The position numbers and the translations under genes were made by a program. 64,000 bases of DNA from Chlorocebus sabaeus. Lineage: Eukaryota > Chordata > Mammalia > Primates > Cercopithecidae. Positions 56,643 to 64,000 of the stretch are shown piece by piece. The notes beneath the pieces are model-generated. The model searched no databases. It was not told the DNA's origin and worked only from the letters and a program-made list of their open reading frames with translations. Every line of letters begins with the position of its first letter. Within the stretch, counting starts at the first letter, position 1. Where the stretch lies: NCBI RefSeq assembly GCF_047675955.1, contig NC_132910.1, forward strand, positions 91,104,923 to 91,168,922. Direction: 5' to 3'.

Positions 56643-57479
56643 CAGGACACAGGACCAAGGACCAAGCTGCTGAGGCTGAAGGAAACCACACAAACAAAAA
56701 CAATGCACCCATTAGACAGTACTTGTAAGGTATTCAGACCCTGAGAAATTAGTTTGAATGCAGTAGAAAGGCAGATTACAAGAGAGAAAGGGCTCCCAAC
56801 TAGTTCAAGGGTTTGTTTAGTCTACTTATCAAGCCCAAACTAATCATCTTAATGGCTGTTTATGCCCAGAACAGGGTTCAAATGGCCTTTCAAAGAAAGC
56901 AGGGCAGACGCAGGCTGGCAACCTTCCTCTCTCCAAGGACTGCAACCTTCCTCTCTCCAAGGATCCCAGGATTCTCCTTACTGAAGATCCCCACTCTGAG
57001 CAGGTAAAACAGTCGGCCATAGTTCTATTTATTTCCTATCATCTTCAAACCAGACTATACGCTCCAAAAAGCAGTAGGGTATCATCTCTGTTGTCCGTTG
57101 CTCTATCTAGCTTATAGATCATTTTTGAGATAAAAACTTTATATATATATATATATCTCAGAGGGTTAATGAACTGTCTGGAGGGAAAGATGGGGACTCA
57201 GACTTAATTTAAGTCCTTGCTTTTCCCCGATGCAGACACCAAAACCTTGTGACTGAGCATCAACAGGTGTCTTCCTCCTGCCAGGAAACTTTCAGAAAAT
57301 CTTCAAGGTAAGCCAACTATCATTCTACCAGAATCAAGGACACGGATTTCCAAAATTCTAATCCAAAAGGGGGAGTGGGGTGGGGGGAAGATAATCAACA
57401 AGGCAATCCTTCTCCAGGCCACCTACTCCTCCTCCTCAAAGCAGCATCAAATGAGAAGCCGGGTGAGGCATGTTAACTG
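56643..57479. other. Unique sequence with a 24-base tandem duplication
   Basis: gcaaccttcctctctccaag plus ga occurs at 56918-56939 and 56942-56963. (TA)n lies at about 57141-57157. No gene recognised. Confidence 0.5.
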
Positions 57480-57680
57480 AGAAGCCCTCCTCCAATTAAT
57501 GTGCTATTGCTCCTTTAAAACCGAGAACAAACGGCACTCCTGATCCCGGAGGCTGCAGAGCAGTAATTGTCACTTAGCCACTTAACTCCCCGCCGCACTG
57601 CTCACTCACTCATCGTGGTTTATCTCTCAGCCAATTACTGCTGTCATTTGCGTTTCAATGTGTGCCATCAGGGGCCAGGC
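57480..57680. promoter_or_regulatory. Candidate conserved noncoding block
   Basis: Repeat-free, with homeodomain-type sites tccaattaatgtg, gcagtaattgtcac and gccaattactgctg spread over 160 bases, plus ctcctttaaaac and gtggttta. Several CpGs survive (ccgcgc-type words are rare in the rest of the window). It resembles a developmental enhancer in composition; conservation untested. Confidence 0.35.
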
Positions 57681-58422
57681 CCAGTCGACAGCAGAACAGA
57701 AAACACCGGGAGGAGAGCCGACTGGCTTCCAGAGGCGGGTGGAGCCCACACCTCATTCCCTGCTGCTCTGTGGGAGCTTCCAAGGTATTCTCCTATCGCA
57801 GAGGCTCCCAAAACAGCTCCACAAGGGACCCAAAACGACCTGCCCACACTCCAGTTTTGTGCTGTGCCTGGCTGTACACCGAGGCAACCAAAAAGAAAAA
57901 ATTTGAGCCCTAAGTACCAAGTCAATAATAATGATGGTGATATTAAAGCTACACAAATTTTAGCTGCTTAGCATGACAACAGACAAGAGACAAGTAGAGG
58001 AAGTGGCAAGGATTCCTGCACCTTATTATTGTGAAATCCACCCAGGGCTAGTCTACAAATGTGAAGACAGGAAAATCTTAGAGGTCTCACTGCTCTTTTA
58101 TGTGAGCAGATTTCCAGGCACGATGTTGTTCGCCCATCTATAACTTGGCCCCAAAGTGTGAGGAACATATGAATTTTCTTAGACAGTCCTGAGTTGAAAT
58201 ACCTAAAAATTATATTTGCATTCTATTGTCATATTATAGACTGGTGATACATTCTATACTTGGTAACAAAATTTTGTTTTTAAAAAAATTCCTTAAAGGC
58301 TCAACCAGGTGTGACTTTTTATAACTAAATCAGAAAAAAGCTTGCCAGACCATGTGCCCAGATTTTTCAGTTCTGCAAAGATATCCTTTCTGGTTGCTCA
58401 GTGGATCCTAACCACAAAAGCT
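57681..58422. other. Unique sequence
   Basis: Three + and two - frames of 67-134 codons overlap at 57567-57971. Mutual overlap and lack of domains argue against coding. Confidence 0.4.
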
Positions 58423-58436
58423 AAGACTCATGTTTT

Positions 58437-58749
58437 GATTTTTTTGGTTGGTTGTTTGTTTTTTGAGACGGAGTCTGGCTCTGTCGCCCAGGCTGGAGTG
58501 CAGTGGCGCGATCTCGGCTCACTGCAAGCTCCACCTCCCAGGTTCACGCCATTCTCCTGCCTCAGCCTCCCGAGTAGCTGGGACTACAGGCACCCGCCAC
58601 CGTGCCTGGCCTTTTTTTTTTTTGTATTTTTAGTAGAGACGAGGTTTCACCGTGTTAGCCAGGATGGTCTCAATCTCCTGACCTTGTGATCCACCCGTCT
58701 CGGCCTCCCAAAGTGCTGGCATTACAGGCTTGAGCCACCGCACCCAGCC
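58437..58749 (-). mobile_element. AluY, antisense, monkey-type left arm
   Basis: The reverse complement begins ggctgggtgcggtggctcaa and has ccgagacgggtggatcacaa. The TSD aagactcatgtttt is perfect (58423-58436 and 58750-58763). The middle is odd: the usual ggctaattttttgtattttt reads ggccttttttttttttgtat. Confidence 0.95.
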
Positions 58750-58763
58750 AAGACTCATGTTTT

Positions 58764-59229
58764 TAAATAGTTTGTTTACTCTTCCTTCCTGGATCAAATC
58801 TATACCATCATGCACTGCATCAGGGCTTTTCTCTCAGAAGGCTGAAACCTCCCGATTGTTAAGGCAGCACCTTGGCTGTATTACCCTAGCCTGAGACTTC
58901 CTTTGGAGTGCATTTGGTCTAGCCATCAGGTTGTCCTGCTCACTGTGCAGTAAGCAGCATGATCCCCCTGACATTCCATCTTCTGGAGCCCCAGTAACTA
59001 CAGGAGGAGGGCCAGCAGCTGAGGCTGAGCCGGAAGAGACCTGTTCTAGCTGGATCTACACAGCCCAGTCTCTGGGTCTAAAATAAAACTCTTCTCTGCC
59101 AATGAGCTCTGCCAGGCCTGATGACGTAACAGGTCCCTTCAGTTCTATTTGCAGGCAAGGTCCATGTACATCAGGATTTCATCCAGGTAAGGGGGAATTT
59201 GGGAGGGGGAGGGAGTGAGGGACTCTCAG
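58764..59229. other. Unique sequence with an isolated exon-like segment
   Basis: Repeat-free. A CRE-like tgacgtaa lies at 59122-59129. Thirty-two bases at 59155-59186 sit between a plausible acceptor (ttctatttgcag) and a strong donor (cag/gtaagg). No supporting second exon can be identified. Confidence 0.35.
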
Positions 59230-59480
59230 AGAATGGACCTGTCTTCCTATCGTGCATGGAAAAGGTCTAAAAGAGCTGGTGAGGTGCCAAAGTAATTGTA
59301 CACGTCATCTTGAGCTGTGCAAAGAGGAGCGGGCCTAGCTATAGCTAATTGCTATCCTCCGGCTATATGCTCCCCACTGAATACCAGAGAGGGGAATCTG
59401 TTCGGTGCATAACAAAGAAAAATCACAAGTAAAATAAAGCTAAGCAGCAGCTGGCCAATGCTGTGATGCTGCGACCGCCA
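59230..59480. promoter_or_regulatory. Candidate conserved noncoding block
   Basis: Repeat-free, with gtaattgtacacgtcatctt, ctatagctaattgctatcct, aacaaagaaaaatcac and agcagcagctggccaatgct. These include homeodomain, SOX/FOX-like, E-box (cagctg) and CCAAT words. Compositional evidence only. Confidence 0.3.
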
Positions 59481-59929
59481 ACCATGGCCAGCCACACGCA
59501 GGGAAACTCAGATTTGTCCTCACTCATCTTCTCTCAAGCCTTCTAATTAAGAAAACCTTAAACTTGGAACCAATTTACTCCTTTCTCGCTCTTTTTAAGT
59601 CATCACCCTGACCCATCTCTGATGAAGAGAGAGCACTTCAAACGACGGAGAGTAGTTCCTAAGATAGCCGGTGGCCAGCGTGAACTTCCTAATTAAGGAC
59701 CCACACAAAAGTAACTTTCTCTTCTTCTGGGCTCTTTGTGTTTGTAAAAATGCGGCTTCAAGCTGAACAAACTATTTGATCATCTTCCCGCTTCCTTCCT
59801 CCTTTCCTCTGTCCGTCTGTCTGTATCATTTCTCAGCTGATCAATAGCTGCCTCTCTGTGTCATGAAGTGTGCAATAAGCTGTTCTTTTTCTTTTGTCTC
59901 AATGCCAGAAGACACTGTATGGAAAGACC
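59481..59929. other. Unique sequence
   Basis: Repeat-free; cctaattaagg at about 59687 and tttctcagctgatcaatagc at about 59828 are motif-like. Function unknown. Confidence 0.35.
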
Positions 59930-60180
59930 AGTTCCTCTTCTCCCGCCCTTCTCGCTGTGCTTGGCAGCCCAGTGGAGGTCTGGACGCTTGCCACTGAGTG
60001 CCAAGAGCAAAACCCAGGCCAATCAGCAGGGCGGATCCAAGCCCCCGACTGCAGCAGAGGTGCCTCTCCGCAGCCAGGCTGCAGCCACCCACAGCCTCGG
60101 GGCTGCCCTGACCCTGCCTCAGGCAGGAGCCCCGCCTCCTTCTCAAAGGACGTCACAAAGTACTTGCCCTTGGGGTGCCA
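59930..60180. promoter_or_regulatory. GC-rich promoter-like block
   Basis: The most GC-rich unique stretch: a CCAAT box (ccaatcag, 60019-60026), GC boxes (gggcgg near 60029; ccccgcctcc 60131-60140) and an ATF/CREB-like ggacgtcac at about 60149. CpG density is modest, so it is not a clear CpG island. Open frames on both strands (59841-60227) overlap and are not credible genes. Confidence 0.3.
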
Positions 60181-60559
60181 TACATCTTTCTTTGCTCTCT
60201 TTTTTCAGATTCAATTTGCCTGAATAGGAAGAACCTCTCCTTCTTCCTGCCTAATCTATTCCCAGAAATCCCAGCTGCTCTCCCCAACTTTCACAGAGCA
60301 AATCGGTAGGCCCACCACTGCCCATGTTGGAGATCACACTGAGCCTCGTCTGGACCCCCCACTGCTTCTGGAGCATCTCCACAGACAGGTTAAATCTGCA
60401 TATCCAAACCTGAATCTTTCATCTACCTCTCCCACTGGACCCTCAATTGGCAACACCACCCTGCGCTCCAGGCTGAGGGTCAGGTTTAACTGTCCCCTCT
60501 TCTCATCTCCTACATCCTCTGCAAGCTTTCTAAATTTTATTTCACACACATGTCTCAAA
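60181..60559. other. Pyrimidine-rich sequence, possibly L2
   Basis: ctacctctcccactggaccc and tcatctcctacatcctctgc resemble the upstream part of L2, which would extend the element that follows; too diverged to assign. Confidence 0.35.
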
Positions 60560-61060
60560 TCCAGCCCCCAGAATCTAGAGGTAAGACCACAGCCCTAGTT
60601 CAAGCCCAAATCCATCCTCCTCACTGCCCTTCTTGCCCCCTCTTCTTTCCAGGGGGCACCTAACACAGAAGTCTAACTCCATTGCCCTGTGTCCCTCTGC
60701 CCTACCCTCCAAGCCCCCAATAACATCTGAGAACCCATGTTCCTCTCCACTGTCACCCACGCACTCCATGAGGCAGGAACCTGCACTGTTCCTACCCCTG
60801 CAGGAAGCTTCCTGCTTTCTGCTCAGGCTCCACCCTCTCCACAGAAAGGCCCCTCCCTCCCCTTCACCCAGCTAATAACTCTGACTTTGTGCAGGGACTC
60901 CCGACCTCCAGACTGGGCTAAGTGCTTCATACACATTTCTGTCATTGGATCAAGCTCCTGAAGGACAGGGACTGGGTAATATTTCCCTGTGTAGTCTCAG
61001 CGCCCAGTTACACACTGTGGGCTCCTGTTACACACAGCAGGCTCTCAGCAATTGGGATAT
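60560..61060 (+). mobile_element. L2 LINE 3' region
   Basis: Blocks ctgcactgttcctacccctg, gcaggaagcttcctgctttc, caagctcctgaaggacaggg, gtctcagcgcccagttacac and caggctctcagcaattgg follow L2 order (ttgctgttccctctgcc..gaggcagggac..cctagcac..gctcaataaat). Confidence 0.6.
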
Positions 61061-63093
61061 TGCATTTGTACTTTCAAATTACTAGCTGATGCTCTCTATT
61101 ACCTACCACAGAGCAATCAATACCTTAGTCTGCCTTAGACCCATTCTGGTGCTACCTATTTAAAGAAGGCAGACTCCCAGATACCAAGGGTTGTGTCTAT
61201 GGAACATATTTTGTCTACAACTTACGCACTTTGGGGTACTTAATAATGCAGTGGAGTTGAAGATGATGACGGCGACAATGACGTCAACCAGGACAGGAAA
61301 CGAGATGATTAGACATCCCTTATTCTCCAGGGCTGTGTAGCTGCTTAAAACAGTTCTCGATGAGTCACAGAATGACAGCTCATTTATCTTGAAACTTTAA
61401 CTAACCAGAATACAGCATGGACCCTCAGTCAGACACACTTCTGAGAAGCCAAAATACATATCAGAAAGTCCACACGCTCATCCACACACAAGTTAAAGAG
61501 GTAACTTGTGGAAGGGGTCACCTGGTCTGCATTCAGGGCCTATTTGTTCTTGCTTAACGTTCACCATGATAATCTGCGTGATCTCATTCCTCAGTCACAA
61601 CAAGTTATTTGACGTAAAATAGGAGAAGAGGCGAGGCAGCAAGAGGCTCCTGGGGACTGACACAGTGGGAGCAGTGCAAAAGAGAACCCTGACAAACTTT
61701 AAAAGAACACAAAGTACACAGCAGTGTTGGGACGGCTCATGTTTAGGGACAAGTTCCACACATATTAACAAACCCTAATGACACCATCACACAATAAAGG
61801 TACAATATTTACCCTCATGATGATGAGCGAGATAGCAAGAGAGAGTTACGTTCTGTGCAGTATTTTCTACCTGCAGAGAAAAGGAAGTTGAGAGAATATT
61901 TTAAGATGATTTCTATCAAGGTGACTTTTTTTTTTAAGGAGTTTTAGCATTTACTGGAGTAGATTGCGTTTATCTGGAAATTTTACTGCTGAGACACCTG
62001 ACAAATGAGCCATTGCTTAACTTCATCCAGCAGGGAACTATTAGCTAACCGCAGCACAGGCCTTGCCCACCAAGAGTGCACAGCCTAAAACAGCCCAATA
62101 CCCTGGAGAAAACATTTGTATATTTAGTTTTATTTTAAAACCCAGTGAAACAGGAAATTGTATCTGCCAGAAAACTACCAAATATAGCATGTCCCACACC
62201 TCCCCATCCATGCAAAACACAAATGGACGAAGATTTCAATTTAGGGCAAGAGCACAAGAGATGAATCTATTGCAAGGCAGCTTCCACTTGGGAAACGATC
62301 ATCTTCTTTTGGTCTTGATAACCCACTGTCCTCAGTCTCTCTCTCCTTTCCTCTCTCCCTCCATCTTTCGCTGCCTCATCTCAGCTCCTTCAATGTACAG
62401 GAGCTGCTTAAACGAAGGAGAAGACGAAGCCGAGGTTTTGTTTGCTTTGTTACAGTCCCATGGTCATTTCCTTAGTAGGTCAGCAAGTACAACCTAAGTA
62501 AATCCAAAGAAGGGAAGGATGAGAGATACTTGGTTATTTTTCACAAAAGATGGGACTTGGAAATGGGATTTTTAAAAGTTGGGAAGTATTAAAGGGAAAA
62601 TCTTCCCGAAACTGGATATTGAAGAAGGAATGTACTGAAGGAAGACAGAGGGTGAAGAGTGGCCAGAAAAAAAAGAAAAAAAAAAAAAGAAAAAGGTTAA
62701 TTTTATAAATAATACCAAAGAGTTAAGTGGAGAGAATAATGGGAAAGCAGCTAAAGTTTTGCCACTTATCTGACCATACCTGCAAAACTGGAAATTTCAC
62801 AACCTCGTCTTCAAGCTTACGTTCCTTCCTGGTGACAAGAGGGAAGTGAAGACTTTTAACCAGATGGGAAAAGTTACCACAATATTTCCAATACTACATT
62901 TCCACCAAATATATCCAAACTGGCATAAGACAGAGGCCATGAACCAGCTATCACTGACTGGCTTGACATTTTTGTCAACCTGCCTGTATTAAGAAACTTG
63001 TCTTGAAAATAGCATTTTTATTTAAAGCTAAAAGTCTTCAAGTCCTCCACATGTTTTTCTCCACTATGAAGTATTAGAATAGAGAGAATAAGC
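61061..63093. other. Unique sequence, no gene recognised
   Basis: About 2 kb without young repeats. A poly-A/GAAAA tract occurs at 62667-62695. A 144-codon frame at 62063-62497 has no recognisable domain and is not considered coding. Confidence 0.4.
62667..62695. repeat. A-rich low-complexity tract
   Basis: aaaaaaaagaaaaaaaaaaa type run with scattered G; no Alu body attached. Confidence 0.9.
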
Positions 63094-63160
63094 TATCATT
63101 CATTTATTCAATATTTACTGAACACCTATTAATTATGTGCTCGGTCCAGGGAGTTCTTAA
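63094..63160 (-). mobile_element. L2 3'-end remnant, antisense
   Basis: cattcatttattcaatattt, actgaacacctattaattat, gtgctcggtccagg: the reverse complement of the L2 terminus. Confidence 0.65.
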
Positions 63161-63321
63161 GAGTTCTCACATTATCAAAAACTGGGAGAACTTCTATTTT
63201 GCATGTGTGAAGTGTGTTTATTTATACCCAAACAATATTGTGATACTGAACATTTGTAGTTCACCCAAAATATTTGCAGTACGCTCAAAAGGGCAAAGGT
63301 TTTTTTAATCCCAGCATACAA
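63161..63321. other. Unique spacer
   Basis: Nothing recognised. Confidence 0.5.
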
Positions 63322-63459
63322 ACTGCACATCCTTGGGCAAATTATTTCTCTAGACCTTGTTTTCTTCATCTGTGTAATGGGGAACTAGGTTTCATCATTT
63401 TTTATGAAGATTAAGTGAAATATCAGCTGGCAAGCACTTAACAGAAGCTGGCACATGGC
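63322..63459 (+). mobile_element. MIR SINE, 3' two thirds
   Basis: ccttgggcaaattatttctc, cttgttttcttcatctgtgt, aatggggaactaggttt, gaagattaagtgaaatatca and gaagctggcacatggc follow MIR. Confidence 0.85.
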
Positions 63460-63555
63460 ATTCAAGCAATCATGCATTTAGTAAATATTTACTGAGCACC
63501 TCATATATGCCAGGCTCTGTTGTAAACACAGAGCCTCAGCAACCAAAAGGAGAAG
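63460..63555 (-). mobile_element. L2 3' end, antisense
   Basis: tagtaaatatttactgagca, cctcatatatgccaggctct and gttgtaaacacagagcctca: the reverse-complement L2 end, abutting the MIR. Confidence 0.7.
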
Positions 63556-64000
63556 CCAGATTCCCCCTTATCCTTCCCATATCATCACCAGGACTTCTCA
63601 AGGGCTCTGAAAACCTGTGAAAATGAAACCAAGTGGACACCGTACCAATGCCAAACACCATTAATTTCAATATCTCGTGGCGATCTGCATCAAGGATTGA
63701 ATTTTCAAGTGAGATTCACGCTGCCCATGAGTCCTGGGCACAAAGGCCATGTGGCTACTGGTCTGCATCAGGCTATTCACCTGGGGACACGAAAGCAGAG
63801 CCTTGGAGCCACCCACACCCTGGCCTCCAGGGTTTAGACAGAAATAGAATTTAAGAGACATAGATTGATGTCTCTCTTGCCTTTTTGCTCTTAAAATGAG
63901 AAAGGTGACTTATTTAGAGGTGGGGGAGGGATGCAGCTCTATTCAGAGGAAGTTCCCACATGAACTGCTACATTGTTTCTCTGACTCATTTTTACTTTTC
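63556..64000. other. Unique sequence to window end
   Basis: No repeat or gene recognised. Two short overlapping frames on opposite strands (63633-63861) are not credible. Confidence 0.4.

Noticed and set aside
57567..57971. 134-codon frame with several overlapping frames on both strands
   Set aside because: Five frames are open together in a GC-richer patch, which points to composition; no domain recognised.
59841..60227. Frames of 85-119 codons on both strands
   Set aside because: Mutually overlapping in GC-rich sequence; treated as a promoter-like block instead.
62063..62497. 144-codon frame
   Set aside because: No recognisable domain or splice context; the region is ordinary single-copy sequence.

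Overview
This window is nuclear DNA from a primate, most likely an Old World monkey (Cercopithecidae). Alu SINEs show it is a primate: I count 33 copies or fragments on both strands, many flanked by target-site duplications (TSDs). The monkey call rests on the youngest copies (42238-42547, 56271-56577 and, less fully, 58437-58749). They carry ctcaagcctg, ccgagacggg, aaaactagccgggcga and gagatccggcc-type variants, which I associate with the monkey AluYR lineage and not with human AluY. Nothing here is bacterial, viral or plasmid-like, and I see no rRNA, tRNA or small-RNA gene and no CRISPR.

I found no coding sequence I would defend. Most long open frames are Alu translations or readings of a low-complexity tract. 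Two frames outside repeats (43695-44090 and 46975-47706) are reported only as weak candidates. The window looks like an intron or gene-desert segment.

Layout: 1-8.2 kb holds Alus, MIRs and one AT-rich candidate conserved block (3270-3530). 8.2-16.6 kb is poor in young repeats, holds a SOX-motif-rich block (9770-9990) and an old L2 domain, and is a good place to look for enhancers. 16.6-26.3 kb is Alu-dense, with a hAT-type DNA transposon remnant. 26.3-33.6 kb has no Alu but carries a MER20 and several MIR/L2 pieces. 33.6-44.4 kb is again Alu-dense. It contains a 373-nt pure purine tract, a MER2 split by an Alu, a TA-flanked Tigger-like element, a GGGGA G-quadruplex candidate, a composite Alu and two Alus inserted one after the other at the same site. 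44.4-51.7 kb has no Alu. 51.7-58.8 kb mixes Alus, L2, MIR and an L1 end holding a tailless Alu fragment. 58.8-64 kb has no Alu. It is locally GC-rich, with promoter- or enhancer-like blocks and L2/MIR remnants.

Repeat family names come from remembered consensus sequences, not from a search. Boundaries of old repeats (MIR, L2) are good to perhaps 10-20 bases; Alu boundaries with TSDs are good to a few bases.
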